A DNA stretch of 33,098 nt from Provencibacterium sp. (GTDB lineage: Bacteria > Bacillota > Clostridia > Oscillospirales > Ruminococcaceae), in assembly GCA_022792175.1 (NCBI GenBank), contig JAAWAN010000017.1, positions 1-33,098 on the forward strand, in the 5' to 3' direction. Positions 14,750 to 23,906 of this stretch are shown one piece after another. The translations under genes and the position numbers were made by a program. A model generated the notes under the pieces. It had not been told where the DNA came from. It saw nothing but the letters and a program-made list of their open reading frames with translations, and made no database searches. Within the stretch, counting starts at the first letter, position 1; the number at the start of each line of letters is the position of its first letter.

Positions 14750-16693
14750 CTAAAACCGCCCTCTCTTTTTGGGAGTCGGCCGCCCTGTGGCTTTTCCTCT
14801 GTCCGTCCTGCGGCGGGCGCCGGGCAGCTGGCCGCTGCGCCCGCGCTCCTTCTGCGAAGAGGCCTTTTCCCCGATTTTAGCGCCTGCCTCCCGCAGATAC
14901 TGCGCATCCGGCGGCACCAGGCAGCCGGGGCCGCGCCCGATGAGGTCCTGCCGTCCGCAGGCGACAAGCGCCTCTATCACCGTGCGCCGGTTTTCCGGCA
15001 GGTAATACTGCAGCAGCGCGCGCTGCGCCGCCTTCTCCTTTTTCGAGCGGGCGACATAGACCGGTTTCCCGCTCATCGGGTCGAGCCCGGTATAATACAT
15101 GCAGGTGGAGGTGGTGCCGGGCGTCGGATAAAAATCCTGCACCTGTTCGGGGTGCAGATGCCGTTTTTTCAAAAACAGGGCGAGAGACAGCGCATCCTCC
15201 ATTCGGCTGCCAGGATGGGAGGACATCAGGTAGGGGACGAGATACTGCTCCCGTCCCGCCTCGCGCGTCAGCCGGGAAAACGCCCGCTCAAACCGCTCAT
15301 AGACCTCAATATGCGGCTTGCCCATGCAGTCGAGCACCGCACTCGCGCAGTGCTCGGGCGCCACCCGCAGCTGCCCGGAAACATGGTGGGCGACAAGTTC
15401 CTTTAAAAATCCCTCATCCGGGTCGAGCAGCGCATAGTCAAAGCGCACGCCCGAGCGCACAAACACCCTTTTTATCCCCGGCAGCTCCCGCAGCTGCTTT
15501 AAAAGCAGCCGGTAGTCGCTCTGGTCTGTATCGATATGCGGGCAGGGGAGGGGGGCGAGGCAGCGCTTTCCCCGACAGATGCCGCGGGAAAGCTGCTCCT
15601 TGCAGGAGGGATGGCGAAAGTTGGCCGTCGGCCCGCCGACATCCGATATGTATCCCTTAAAGCGGGGATTTTTTAAAAATTTCCTCGCCTCCTGCAAAAC
15701 CGACGAATGGCTGCGCGCCGTCACCGTGCGGCCCTGGTGAAAGGCAATCGAGCAGAAACTGCAGCCGCCAAAGCAGCCGCGGTTGTGGGTGATGGAAAAC
15801 TCCACCTCCGAAAACCCCTTTATCCCGCCGAGCGCCTCATAGTCCGGGTGAGAGGCTCGCATATAGGGGAGGGCATAAACCGCGTCCAGCTCGGCCGTTT
15901 CAAGCGGCAAAGAGGGCGGGTTCTGCACCAGAAAGCGTCCGCCATGCTTCTGAACGAGCGGCCGGCCGGTCAAAGCATCCTGCTCGAGCGTTTCCAGCTT
16001 ATGCGCGCGCGCATAGGCCGCCTTATCCGCCGATATCTTTTCAAAGGAAGGGACAGCTACATGCTTTTCCGGCAAAAGCGCAGGGTCGCTCTCCCAGTAG
16101 CAGATGCCGCGTATCCCCTTCATCTGCGAAAGGCCGCCGCCCCCTTCGAGAGCGGCCGCAATCTCCACGAGTGAGCGCTCCCCCATCCCGAAGCTGAGGA
16201 TATCCGCCCCCGAGCTTAAAAGAATCGAGGGGCGCACCGCATCCTCCCAGTAGTCATAGTGGGCGAAGCGCCGCAGCGAGGCCTCAATCCCCCCGATAAT
16301 GATAAAGCTTTCGGGGCAAGCGCTGCGGATAAGCGCGCAGTAGGTATCCACCGCGCGGTCGGGCCGTTTTCCCGCCTTCCCGCCGGGGGTATAGGCGTCG
16401 TCTGAGCGGCGGCGCCCGGCAACGGTGTAGTGCGCGACCATCGAGTCGATATTGCCGGCATTGACCAGAAAGCCCAGCCGGGGAATGCCGAGGCGCAGCA
16501 CCGAGCGCGGGTCATGCCAGTCCGGCTGGGCGAGTATGCCGACGCGGTAGCCCGCCGCCTCCAGAACGCGGGTGATAATCGCCGTTCCGAAGGCGGGATG
16601 GTCGACATAGCCATCGCCCGTTATACAGACAAAGTCGCAGCTTTCCCAGCCGCGGGCGCGCATATCCGAAGCTTTTACCGGCAAAAACGGCAT
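14750..16693 (-). CDS. ygiQ: YgiQ-family radical SAM protein
   Basis: Radical SAM protein of 647 residues. The iron-sulfur ligands are Cys307, Cys311 and Cys314 in NRGCFGGCSFC. The N-terminal half (PFLPVKASDMRARGWESCDFV, GDGYVDHPAFG, ILAQPDW) is the UPF0313/YgiQ N-terminal domain, B12-binding-like in outline. The C-terminus is Arg/Lys/Gly-rich and probably disordered. The reaction catalysed is not known for the family. GGAGG is six bases before the ATG. It is tightly packed between ftsK (23 bases) and the MBL gene (2 bases), so it shares the operon. Confidence 0.93.
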   Translation of the reverse strand: MPFLPVKASDMRARGWESCDFVCITGDGYVDHPAFGTAIITRVLEAAGYRVGILAQPDWHDPRSVLRLGIPRLGFLVNAGNIDSMVAHYTVAGRRRSDDAYTPGGKAGKRPDRAVDTYCALIRSACPESFIIIGGIEASLRRFAHYDYWEDAVRPSILLSSGADILSFGMGERSLVEIAAALEGGGGLSQMKGIRGICYWESDPALLPEKHVAVPSFEKISADKAAYARAHKLETLEQDALTGRPLVQKHGGRFLVQNPPSLPLETAELDAVYALPYMRASHPDYEALGGIKGFSEVEFSITHNRGCFGGCSFCSIAFHQGRTVTARSHSSVLQEARKFLKNPRFKGYISDVGGPTANFRHPSCKEQLSRGICRGKRCLAPLPCPHIDTDQSDYRLLLKQLRELPGIKRVFVRSGVRFDYALLDPDEGFLKELVAHHVSGQLRVAPEHCASAVLDCMGKPHIEVYERFERAFSRLTREAGREQYLVPYLMSSHPGSRMEDALSLALFLKKRHLHPEQVQDFYPTPGTTSTCMYYTGLDPMSGKPVYVARSKKEKAAQRALLQYYLPENRRTVIEALVACGRQDLIGRGPGCLVPPDAQYLREAGAKIGEKASSQKERGRSGQLPGARRRTDRGKATGRPTPKKRGRF

Positions 16694-16716
16694 GGGCAGC
16701 CTCCTTTAATGTTTCT

Positions 16717-19700
16717 TTACTCCTGATTCATCTTCATTTCATACCACTGGTCGCGGGTAATGAGCACCTGCCGGGGCTTCGAGCCCTCAAACGGGCCGAC
16801 AACCCCCTTCTCCTCGAGCTGGTCGACAATCCGCGCCGCGCGCGCATAGCCAAGCTTTAGCTTTCTCTGCAGCATCGAGGTGGAGGCCATCCCCATTTCG
16901 ATGACGCATTCAATCGCCGCGGGGAGCATATCGTCCTCCTCGTCGAAGCCGCCGCCGTCATCCGTGTCCCGGCCCTTTCCCTTGCCCTTTTCGGCCGCGG
17001 CCTGGCGCTCAATCTCCTCCATGACCGCCTCATCATACTCCTGCTCGCCGCCGGCCTTGATGAACTCGACCACCTGTTCTACCTCCTGGTCGGAGACAAA
17101 GCAGCCCTGAACCCGCTGAGGCTTCGCCGCGCCGACCGGGTAAAAGAGCATATCGCCCCGGCCGAGCAGCTTTTCCGCGCCGCCCATGTCGAGAATCGTT
17201 CGAGAGTCGACCGAGGAGGAAACGGCAAAGGCAATGCGCGAGGGAATGTTCGCCTTGATAACGCCGGTGATGACATCTACTGAGGGGCGCTGGGTGGCGA
17301 TAATCAGGTGCATGCCAGCCGCACGGGCCATCTGCGCCAGGCGGCAGATATAGTCCTCCACCTCGTTGGGCGCGGCCATCATCAAATCGGCCAGCTCATC
17401 GATGATGATCACATGGTGCGGCATGGGGGTAAGGTCCTTATGGGTTTTGCACAGGCGGTTAAAGCCGGTGATGTCGCGCACCGAATTGTCCGCAAACTGC
17501 TTGTAGCGCCCGAGCATCTCATTAACCGCCCAGGCGAGCGCGCCCGCCGCCTTTTTCGGGTCGGTAACGACCGGCACCAGCAGGTGCGGAATGCCGTTAT
17601 AGATGCCGAGCTCGACCACCTTCGGGTCTACCATTAAAAATTTCACCTGATCGGGCGGGGATTTATAGAGCAGGCTGATGATAATCGAGTTGATGCAGAC
17701 CGATTTGCCCGAGCCGGTCGCGCCGGCAATGAGCATGTGTGGCATTTTGGCAATGTCCGCTACCGTTACCCGGCCGCTGATGTCCCGCCCGAGCGCCATG
17801 GTGAGCGGACTTTTCGCCTCGCGAAATTCGGGCGTATCGATAATCTCGCGGATGGAAACGGTGGAAACGCGCTTGTTGGGCACCTCAATGCCTACGGCCG
17901 GCTTGTTCGGGATGGGCGCTTCGATACGCACCCCCGCCGCCGCGAGATTGAGGGCAATATCGTCCGCCAGCGAGGTGATCTTACTGATTTTAACGCCCGC
18001 CGAGGGCTGCAGCTCATAGCGGGTAACGGCCGGGCCCTTGGCAATATCGATCACTCGCGTCTGCACGCCGAACGACTGCAGCGTATCCACCAGCAGCTGT
18101 GCGTTGGCCTTGAGTTCCTCCGCGCCCTCCTCATCCTGCTGGCCGGCCGGTTCATTCAAAAGCTCCACCGGCGGATAGGGGTAACCGGGTGGAGGGGCGG
18201 CAACCGCAGCGGAGGGGGCTCCCGGCGCGGCAAACGGGCCAAAGCTCTCCGGGCGGACGGCGGGGGCGGCCGCTTTCTCCTGAGCCTCCCGCTCGGCGGC
18301 GGCAATCCCCTCGCAGAGCTTCTGCTCCACCACATCCTGCTGCGGGAGAGGGACGTCATCCGCTACAGGCTCTGTAATCTCGGGGAAGGGGTTCTCCGGG
18401 TCTATCACCGGCTGGGAAGCGCTCAGCTGCGCCCGGCGCAGAATCTCATCAATCACCTCATCGGTCGTCTGCGGCCGGGAAACCGGCGCCCCGGGATAGG
18501 TGGGCGCCGCCAGGCCGGGATCCTCGCCGGGAAAGGAGGAGACCCCGGCAGGCGCACTGCGAAAGCGCATCACCGTATCGGCAGTCGTAAAAACCTCCTC
18601 GGGGACCGGCTGCGAAAGGGAGATGTCCTCCGGCGCATCCTCCCAGTCCGCTATTGCCGTTTCGCCGTCCGGCTCCTCCTGCAGCGGAATATCAAATGAA
18701 AAGTGCTTCTGGGCATCCGCCGCGCGGAAAAGATTATCCCTCGCCTCGGCGGCATTCAGGCTTTTGAGGGCAAAGCTGCCTGCCGGCAGATCGCCGGAAA
18801 TTTCCGGCATCCCAGCCTCCGGGGCAGGCGCCCTTTGGGCCGGCTCTTCGGCGGGAATAAAGGCAGGCGCCTCCTCTGCCGGAGAAAAACCGGCAGCAGG
18901 CTGCTCCAGATAAAAGGCCGGCTCGGGGATTTTTGCAGCGGGCTCCTCCTTCTCCCGGCGGGATTTTTGCGGCTTTTGCTCAGGCGGAAAGCTGTCCAGC
19001 GGGATATCTACATTAAACCGCCCGCCCGGCTTGGGAACCGGGGCCGGCTCGGGCGGCAGATTCTGCTCCTGCTCCCCGGCATTCTGCAGCCGTTGGGTAT
19101 AGGTCTCCTCAATCTTTTTAACCGGCTTTGCCGCCGAGCGGAAAAGACCGATCAGCGTGCTGCCGGTAAAGATCATCACCATGACAAACAGCAGCAGCAC
19201 CATAATGATTTTCGCGCCCAGCTCCCCAAAGAGGGATAAAAGCGGCAGTCCGCACAAGGCGGAGGCCAGCCCCCCGCCCTCGAGAAGAATGCCCTTTTGA
19301 AATAGCTCCACTGTGCAGTTCCAAAAGCCGGTTTCAGTCAGCTTCCCATAGGAAAAGACCTGAACGCTTGAGGAAATGGCCAGCACCAGCAGCAGGCACT
19401 GCCAGACCTTGCTGCCAATCGAACCGATGGGCTTATCGAGCGTTGCGAGAATGGCTATGTAAATGAAGAGCGGGCCAATCAGCGCCGCGGCAAAGCCAAA
19501 GAGCCCATAAAAGGTATCATGCAGGCCCTTCCAGAAATTTTCCCCTTCAATAAAGGAGAGGGCGCTCAGAAACAGCCCCGCCGCAAAAAGGATGATGGCG
19601 AGCATCTGCTTTTTTTCGTGGCTCTGCTCCTGCTGCGCCGCCTTTGAAGCGGGTTTTGCAGACCTTTGGCCGGTTTTTCTTGTTCCGGCAGCCTTTTTGG

Positions 19701-19722
19701 ATGAACTGTTTCTGGTTGCCAT
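16717..19722 (-). CDS. ftsK: DNA translocase FtsK/SpoIIIE
   Basis: Septal DNA pump that moves chromosomes through the division or sporulation septum. The 1001-residue protein has a basic N-terminus, four or five transmembrane helices within about residues 40-190, and a long Pro/Ala/Glu-rich linker (about 215-540). The RecA-like motor follows, with Walker [10 protein letters not shown] near 668-676 and Walker [12 protein letters not shown] near 770-780. The C-terminal gamma winged helix (about 935-1001), ending in [22 protein letters not shown], reads SRS/KOPS-type sequences. The linker is longer than in Bacillus SpoIIIE. Placement after tepA-ylzJ matches the Bacillus tepA-ylzJ-spoIIIE order, so the spore translocase role is likely, along with vegetative segregation. 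Confidence 0.95.
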   Translation of the reverse strand: MATRNSSSKKAAGTRKTGQRSAKPASKAAQQEQSHEKKQMLAIILFAAGLFLSALSFIEGENFWKGLHDTFYGLFGFAAALIGPLFIYIAILATLDKPIGSIGSKVWQCLLLVLAISSSVQVFSYGKLTETGFWNCTVELFQKGILLEGGGLASALCGLPLLSLFGELGAKIIMVLLLFVMVMIFTGSTLIGLFRSAAKPVKKIEETYTQRLQNAGEQEQNLPPEPAPVPKPGGRFNVDIPLDSFPPEQKPQKSRREKEEPAAKIPEPAFYLEQPAAGFSPAEEAPAFIPAEEPAQRAPAPEAGMPEISGDLPAGSFALKSLNAAEARDNLFRAADAQKHFSFDIPLQEEPDGETAIADWEDAPEDISLSQPVPEEVFTTADTVMRFRSAPAGVSSFPGEDPGLAAPTYPGAPVSRPQTTDEVIDEILRRAQLSASQPVIDPENPFPEITEPVADDVPLPQQDVVEQKLCEGIAAAEREAQEKAAAPAVRPESFGPFAAPGAPSAAVAAPPPGYPYPPVELLNEPAGQQDEEGAEELKANAQLLVDTLQSFGVQTRVIDIAKGPAVTRYELQPSAGVKISKITSLADDIALNLAAAGVRIEAPIPNKPAVGIEVPNKRVSTVSIREIIDTPEFREAKSPLTMALGRDISGRVTVADIAKMPHMLIAGATGSGKSVCINSIIISLLYKSPPDQVKFLMVDPKVVELGIYNGIPHLLVPVVTDPKKAAGALAWAVNEMLGRYKQFADNSVRDITGFNRLCKTHKDLTPMPHHVIIIDELADLMMAAPNEVEDYICRLAQMARAAGMHLIIATQRPSVDVITGVIKANIPSRIAFAVSSSVDSRTILDMGGAEKLLGRGDMLFYPVGAAKPQRVQGCFVSDQEVEQVVEFIKAGGEQEYDEAVMEEIERQAAAEKGKGKGRDTDDGGGFDEEDDMLPAAIECVIEMGMASTSMLQRKLKLGYARAARIVDQLEEKGVVGPFEGSKPRQVLITRDQWYEMKMNQE

Positions 19723-19745
19723 CCTGTTTTAAGCCTTCCTTTCCT

Positions 19746-19865
19746 CCGGCCCCAGCCCCGCTGCGGGGGCGGCGGCCGGTTGCCTTATGATTTTCTGCTT
19801 CCCTTTTCGGGAAAAATTGCCCGGTATCTTTAAAACAGACCTCACCGGAAAACAGACCTCACCAG
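19746..19865 (-). other. ylzJ-ftsK gap: GC-rich hairpin and 17-bp tandem repeat
   Basis: The 168-base gap contains a tandem duplication of a 17-base unit (19832-19848 and 19849-19865, one mismatch, core AAAACAGACCTCACC). It also has a long GC-rich stem-loop at 19746-19779 just before the ftsK ribosome-binding site. No promoter or terminator is evident. The hairpin could lower ftsK expression relative to tepA-ylzJ. Confidence 0.45.
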
Positions 19866-19890
19866 CGGCAGCTTTGCCCTCTCCTGCCTG

Positions 19891-20151
19891 TCAGAACGGC
19901 CCCAAAACGGTGGGCGGAGCGTCCGGCCCGTTTAAGGCTTCTTCCGCTGCTGCAAGCGGACAGAGGCTGCCCGGCATATAACGGGCGCTGAGATAGTCGG
20001 CCGGGTTGGTGGAAATAAGCCGGCTCACCAAAAAGCCCTCCGGGGTGCGCCGCCCCTCGAGCAGCGCGCCGCCTGCAGGCAATGTTTCCAGCGGGGGCTG
20101 CTCCTGCTCTGGAAGTAGCATTGAAAGCGGAGCAACAGAATGGAGAATCAT
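19891..20151 (-). CDS. ylzJ: YlzJ-like protein
   Basis: An 86-residue protein matching the YlzJ-like family in its start ([15 protein letters not shown]), the [25 protein letters not shown] core, and its position. It lies between tepA and ftsK/spoIIIE, as in Bacillus. No signal peptide, membrane helix or catalytic motif. Its ATG overlaps the tepA stop (ATGA), so it is translated with tepA. Function unknown; the conserved neighbourhood suggests a sporulation-related role. Confidence 0.8.
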   Translation of the reverse strand: MILHSVAPLSMLLPEQEQPPLETLPAGGALLEGRRTPEGFLVSRLISTNPADYLSARYMPGSLCPLAAAEEALNGPDAPPTVLGPF

Positions 20152-20924
20152 TTTTCCTCCTCCTTCTGCTGCTCTTCAATCATTTCATAGAGGGCAATCA
20201 CCGCATCGCTGAGGCCGCCCAGCGCGTTAATCAGCCCCTCCTCTACCGCCTTCTCCCCATCGAGCACGCTGCCCATATCCATGGTCAGCTCGCCGGAGTT
20301 CATCATCAGCTCCCGAAAGCGCCCGGGAGATATCGAGGAGTTGGCGCAGACAAAGCGGACGATCCGCTCCTGCATGCGGTCGAAATAGGAGAGCGTCTGC
20401 GGAACGCCGAGCACCAGCCCGTTCATGCGCACCGGATGGATGGTCATCGTCGCGCTGGGCACAATAAAAGAGCGCCGGGCGCTCACCGCCAGCGGCACGC
20501 CGATGGAATGGCCGCCGCCGAGCACCAGCGAAACGGCGGGCGTCTTCATGCCCGCAATGAGCTCGGCAATCGCCAGCCCCGCCTCTACATCTCCTCCCAC
20601 CGTATTGAGGATAATAATCAGTCCTTCAATGGCGGGGTCCTGCTCAATGGCGACCAGCTGGGGGATAACATGCTCATATTTGGTGGTTTTGTTCTGGGAG
20701 GGAAGAATATAGTGCCCCTCAATCTGGCCGACCACCGTCAAACAGTGGATGACATGCTTGCCGTTCGTATGGGTGAGCGACCCGGTTTCCACTATCTGCT
20801 CGGTCTGCTCTTTGGTAAGGGCGGGGGTTTCCTCCTGCTCCTCATCCTGCGGCAGAGAAGCCGGTTCTTCGTTCTTATCCGCTTTCAGGCGGGCATTCTC
20901 CGTCTCAGCCTTTTTTTCATTCAA
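20148..20924 (-). CDS. tepA: ClpP-fold serine protease TepA
   Basis: ClpP/crotonase-fold peptidase of 258 residues, counterpart of Bacillus TepA (YmfB), linked there to forespore protein processing and translocation. The triad is visible: Ser140 in GGGHSIGVP, His163 in TIHPVRM and Asp222 in VLDGEKA. An acidic, probably flexible N-terminal stretch of about 50 residues precedes the fold. The frame continues to an ATG at 20951, but a perfect GGAGGTG lies nine bases before the TTG at 20924, which is the preferred start. It is the first gene of the tepA-ylzJ-ftsK-ygiQ-MBL-DUF3006 operon. Confidence 0.88.
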   Translation of the reverse strand: MNEKKAETENARLKADKNEEPASLPQDEEQEETPALTKEQTEQIVETGSLTHTNGKHVIHCLTVVGQIEGHYILPSQNKTTKYEHVIPQLVAIEQDPAIEGLIIILNTVGGDVEAGLAIAELIAGMKTPAVSLVLGGGHSIGVPLAVSARRSFIVPSATMTIHPVRMNGLVLGVPQTLSYFDRMQERIVRFVCANSSISPGRFRELMMNSGELTMDMGSVLDGEKAVEEGLINALGGLSDAVIALYEMIEEQQKEEEK

Positions 20925-21008
20925 GGCAGAAAGCACCTCCATCGGTTGCATCAGATGTCTTTAGTTTGCCAAACCCGATGAGGTTTTATCCTTTTTCCGC
21001 TCCTTAAA

Positions 21009-21037
21009 ATTATAGCGCATAAAGAGCGGGCAGTCAA
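21009..21037 (-). promoter_or_regulatory. Promoter of the tepA-ftsK operon
   Basis: TTGACT (21032-21037) and perfect TATAAT (21009-21014), 17 bases apart on the minus strand, with a leader of about 75 bases. This is a housekeeping sigma-A type promoter, so the operon should be expressed in growing cells as well. Confidence 0.75.
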
Positions 21038-21096
21038 ACGCCGGTTTTCCCTTTTTGCCGCCCCTCTCTCCTAAAACAGTCCGTAAAAACGTAAAC

Positions 21097-21222
21097 CCGG
21101 TTTGCAGAAACCGGAAAAAGCGCGCTTTCGCGCCCTTCGGCGTGAAATTCGGGCCAGAACTGCCGCCCGAAAGCGTTTTTTAAAAGAGGCTGTAAAAACG
21201 CCTGCGTTTTTACAGCCTCTTT
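21097..21222 (-). repeat. Dispersed multi-hairpin repeat, copy C
   Basis: Reverse-oriented copy of the repeat at 6471 and 23907. Stems: H1 21185-21201/21204-21220 (17 bp, extendable to 19), H2 21148-21154/21165-21171 (7 bp), H3 21126-21134/21139-21147 (9 bp with one G-T pair), H4 21097-21103/21108-21114 (7 bp). H1 has a different sequence from copies A and B but the same arm arrangement. Read leftward, H1 follows the deaminase stop by about 10 bases and is trailed by CTCTTTT, so it can act as its terminator. Confidence 0.75.
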
Positions 21223-21231
21223 GCGGCAAAA

Positions 21232-21720
21232 TCAGTATCCGCTGTGCGCCTCAAGCGAATCATCCTTCTGTACCCATTCCTCCACCGGATAAACACGGAA
21301 ATGCTCGCCGTCATCGCGCACAACAACGGTGGAGATGCCCGCATTGATAATCAGCCGCCGGCACATCGAGCAGGGCAGCGCATTGGGAACGACCTGCCCG
21401 CTCTCATAATCGATTCCCACCAGATAGAGGGTACTGCCGATCATCCGGTCGCGCGCGGCGTTGATGATGGCGTTGGCCTCGGCATGCACCGAGCGGCAGA
21501 GCTCATACCGCTCCCCCTGGGGAATGCCGAGCTGCTTGCGGGTACAGAACCCCAGATCGCTGCAGTTTTTTCGCCCGCGCGGCGCGCCCACATAGCCGGT
21601 GGAAATAATCACATCGTTGGCTACAATAATAGCTCCGAAATTGCGCCGCAGGCAGGTTCCGCGGCTGGCAACCGTCTGCGCAATATCCAGATAGTAGTTC
21701 AGCTTGTCTCTGCGCGGCAA
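21232..21720 (-). CDS. Deoxycytidylate deaminase family protein (ComEB-like)
   Basis: Zinc-dependent deaminase of 162 residues, expected to convert dCMP to dUMP for dTTP synthesis. The zinc site is visible as HAE near residues 78-80 and PCSMC near 117-121. The second, structural or allosteric cysteine/histidine region (NCSDLGFC) is typical of dCMP deaminases rather than cytidine deaminases. The start is a TTG with GGGGGG about six bases upstream, giving MPRRDKLNYYLDIAQTV. The extended C-terminal tail after the core is not conserved to my knowledge. It is a single gene, diverging from the dehydrogenase-rex operon. Confidence 0.9.
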   Translation of the reverse strand: MPRRDKLNYYLDIAQTVASRGTCLRRNFGAIIVANDVIISTGYVGAPRGRKNCSDLGFCTRKQLGIPQGERYELCRSVHAEANAIINAARDRMIGSTLYLVGIDYESGQVVPNALPCSMCRRLIINAGISTVVVRDDGEHFRVYPVEEWVQKDDSLEAHSGY

Positions 21721-21753
21721 GAAGGTCCCCCCTTTTTCTGCTTGCTGCTTCCT

Positions 21754-21782
21754 ATTTTATAATAAACGCCGGCGGTTTGCAA
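21754..21782 (-). promoter_or_regulatory. Promoter of the deaminase gene
   Basis: TTGCAA (21777-21782) and TAAAAT (21754-21759) on the minus strand, 17 bases apart; TATAAA overlapping by two bases is an alternative -10. The -35 lies inside a 12-bp palindrome (21774-21785, GGTTTGCAAACC), which might be an operator. Confidence 0.5.
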
Positions 21783-21848
21783 ACCTTTTCTTTAATCCTG
21801 CCGGCGTATTTTTGCGGACACAAAGCTTCTTTAAAGCACCTGCAAAGC

Positions 21849-21866
21849 TTGTTACTCAATTGACAA
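21849..21866. promoter_or_regulatory. Rex-box candidate
   Basis: TTGTTACTCAATTGACAA matches the Clostridia Rex consensus TTGTTAAnnnnTTAACAA at 12 of 14 defined positions, including both invariant TTGT/ACAA ends. It overlaps the -35 element of the dehydrogenase-rex promoter, so Rex binding should block transcription. The rex gene itself is the second gene of the operon. Confidence 0.7.
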
Positions 21867-21888
21867 TCGGATAAAACTATACTAGAAT
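21860..21888 (+). promoter_or_regulatory. Promoter of the dehydrogenase-rex operon
   Basis: Perfect TTGACA (21860-21865) and TAGAAT (21883-21888) with a 17-base spacer; predicted start near 21895, about 45 bases before the ATG. Confidence 0.75.
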
Positions 21889-21938
21889 AAAGCTTGTTGA
21901 TAGAATTTGCGGACAGGCAGACAGGAGGTCGTTTAAAA

Positions 21939-23099
21939 ATGGATAAAAAGATACAGGATGCCCAGGAAAAATTTGAGGCGCTTCTGTGCTCCCAGCTCGA
22001 GCGGGTGCAGCGCATGAAGGCGCAGAAGGATTTTATCGACTATAAAGCGCTCGATAAGCTGATTATCGGCGTTTGCGGCGGCGATGGGATTGGCCCGGTC
22101 ATCACCGGGGAGGCCCGGCGGGTGCTGGAATACCTGCTGCATGAGCAGGTGCAGGCCGGTAAGGTGGAATTTCGCACAATTGACGGGCTGACGATTGAAA
22201 ACCGCGCGGCGCAGCAGAAGGCCATTCCGGATGACGTGCTCGAAGAGCTGAAATCCTGCCATGTTATTCTCAAGGGACCGACCACCACCCCGCGTGCCGG
22301 TGACCCCTGGCCGAACATTGAATCGGCCAATGTCGCCATGCGCAAGGAGCTCGACCTGTTCTGCAACATGCGTCCGGTCAAGGTGCCGGAGGAGGGAATC
22401 GACTGGACCTTTTTCCGCGAGAATACCGAGGGCTCTTATGCCGTAGGCAGCCAGGGGGTACAGGTGGATGATGAGCTCGCTATCGATTTCGTCGTCACCA
22501 CCACCGAGGGGACCGAGCGCATCGCCCGCCTAGCCTATGATTATGCCCGCCGTAACCACAAGGACCGCGTATCCATCGTGACCAAGGCCAATGTTGTCAA
22601 AACGACCGACGGGAAATTTTTAAAGCTCTGCCAGGAGATCGGCAAGCAGTACCCGGAGATAACGACCGATGACTGGTATATCGATATTCTGACCGCCAAG
22701 CTCATCGACCAGAAGCGCCGGCGCGACTTTCGCGTTTTCGTGCTGCCGAACCTGTATGGCGATATTATCACCGATGAAGCGGCCGAATTTCAGGGCGGTG
22801 TCGGAACGGCAGGCAGCGCCAATATCGGCAAGCGCTATGCCATGTTCGAGGCCATCCATGGCAGCGCGCCGCGCATGGTCGCAGAGGGCCGCGCCCAGTA
22901 TGCCGACCCCTGCTCAATGCTGCGCGCTTCAGTGCTGCTGCTCTCGCACATCGGCGAGCAAACGGCTGCCGAGCGGCTCGAGCGCGCACTGGATATCTGC
23001 ATGTATGAAGAAAAGAAGCTCAAAATTACCGGACGCGACACCGGCTGCACCTGCAAGCAGTTCGGCGACTATGTCATGCAGACGATAGAGCGCCTGTAA
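21939..23099 (+). CDS. Isocitrate/isopropylmalate-type dehydrogenase, probably isocitrate
   Basis: Beta-decarboxylating dehydrogenase of 386 residues. Present are the opening CGGDGIGP motif and the substrate loop with Ser129, Asn131 and Arg135 (SxNxxxR, the arrangement of isocitrate rather than isopropylmalate enzymes). FFRENTEGSYAVG has the catalytic tyrosine, TKANVVKTTDG the catalytic lysine, and NLYGDIITDEAAEFQGGVG the metal aspartates. The C-terminal HGSAP loop lacks the usual NADP-type residues as far as I can judge, so NAD is more likely. A 40-residue N-terminal helical segment precedes the fold. AGGAGG lies ten bases before the ATG. It shares an operon with rex and would supply 2-oxoglutarate for glutamate. 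Substrate choice is inferred. Confidence 0.88.
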   Translation: MDKKIQDAQEKFEALLCSQLERVQRMKAQKDFIDYKALDKLIIGVCGGDGIGPVITGEARRVLEYLLHEQVQAGKVEFRTIDGLTIENRAAQQKAIPDDVLEELKSCHVILKGPTTTPRAGDPWPNIESANVAMRKELDLFCNMRPVKVPEEGIDWTFFRENTEGSYAVGSQGVQVDDELAIDFVVTTTEGTERIARLAYDYARRNHKDRVSIVTKANVVKTTDGKFLKLCQEIGKQYPEITTDDWYIDILTAKLIDQKRRRDFRVFVLPNLYGDIITDEAAEFQGGVGTAGSANIGKRYAMFEAIHGSAPRMVAEGRAQYADPCSMLRASVLLLSHIGEQTAAERLERALDICMYEEKKLKITGRDTGCTCKQFGDYVMQTIERL

Positions 23100-23151
23100 A
23101 AAAACTCCGCAAAGGGCGAACCGGGGACCCAGGGCCCCACCATATTTTCCG

Positions 23152-23187
23152 GCCTGCAGGGAGCGCGCTGCGAAAGCCCCTGCAGGC
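23152..23187 (+). other. Stem-loop between dehydrogenase and rex
   Basis: Ten-bp perfect stem (23152-23161 with 23178-23187) in the 134-base gap, without a following T run. It may set relative expression or act as an mRNA processing or stability element. No second promoter for rex was recognised. Confidence 0.45.
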
Positions 23188-23233
23188 TGCCGCGTGCCCA
23201 GTTTTCCAGAGAAAGAAAGGAAGGATTATCGAT

Positions 23234-23872
23234 ATGCCGCGATATGAGGGAGTATCTCCTTCGGTCATCCGCCGGCTGCCCCGCTACCACCGTTTTCTGG
23301 AGGATCTGCAGCGCAGGGACGTCCACCGTATTTCCTCGCGCGAGCTTTCGGCGCTTATGAACCTGACTGCCTCTCAAATCCGGCAGGATCTTAACTGCTT
23401 TGGCGGCTTCGGCCAGCAGGGCTATGGCTACAATGTGGATGCGCTGCTCGGTGAAATCGGCAATATTCTCGGCCTGCAGCGGGATTACAGAAGCATCCTG
23501 ATTGGCGCAGGAAACCTGGGGCTGGCTATCGCCAAGCATATGACCTTTGAAACTAAGGGCTTTAATCTCATCGGAATATTTGACAGGAACAAGGAGCTTG
23601 TCGGCATGCCGGTGCGTCATCTGGTCATTTCCGATATCAACCGGCTGGAAAACTTCTGCAAAACTTTTTCCCCGCAGGTGGCCATCCTCTGCATTCCCAA
23701 AGCATCGGCGCAGGAGATTTCTGATAAACTCATTCGCCTGGGTATCAAAGGCTTTTGGAATTTTTCCCACTATGATCTGACGCTCGATCATCCGGATATC
23801 GCCGTGGAAAACGTCCATCTGGGGGATAGCCTGATGACCCTCTGCTACCAGGTCAGCGAAATACTGGAATAG
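23234..23872 (+). CDS. rex: Redox-sensing transcriptional repressor Rex
   Basis: NADH/NAD-sensing repressor, 212 residues. The N-terminal winged helix (about 1-80) has the family motifs VIRRLPRYHRFLEDL and SRELSALMNLTASQIRQDLNCFGGFGQQGYGY. The Rossmann domain has GAGNLG near residues 90-95 and the acidic FD after the second strand. The C-terminal domain-swapped helix (GDSLMTLCYQVSEIL) ends the protein. GGAAGGA lies eight bases before the ATG. When NADH is low, Rex binds TTGT-ACAA palindromes and represses fermentation and redox genes. A candidate box stands in front of the operon it belongs to. Confidence 0.95.
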   Translation: MPRYEGVSPSVIRRLPRYHRFLEDLQRRDVHRISSRELSALMNLTASQIRQDLNCFGGFGQQGYGYNVDALLGEIGNILGLQRDYRSILIGAGNLGLAIAKHMTFETKGFNLIGIFDRNKELVGMPVRHLVISDINRLENFCKTFSPQVAILCIPKASAQEISDKLIRLGIKGFWNFSHYDLTLDHPDIAVENVHLGDSLMTLCYQVSEILE

Positions 23873-23906
23873 CCGCGGGCAGTTTTTGAGGCGCCGCCTG
23901 TTAAAA

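Noticed and set aside
21766-21807. Eight-bp inverted repeat (ACGCCGGC/GCCGGCGT) with a following ATTTTT, as a rightward terminator
   Set aside because: The loop is 26 bases, it lies in a divergent promoter region, and no rightward gene ends there.
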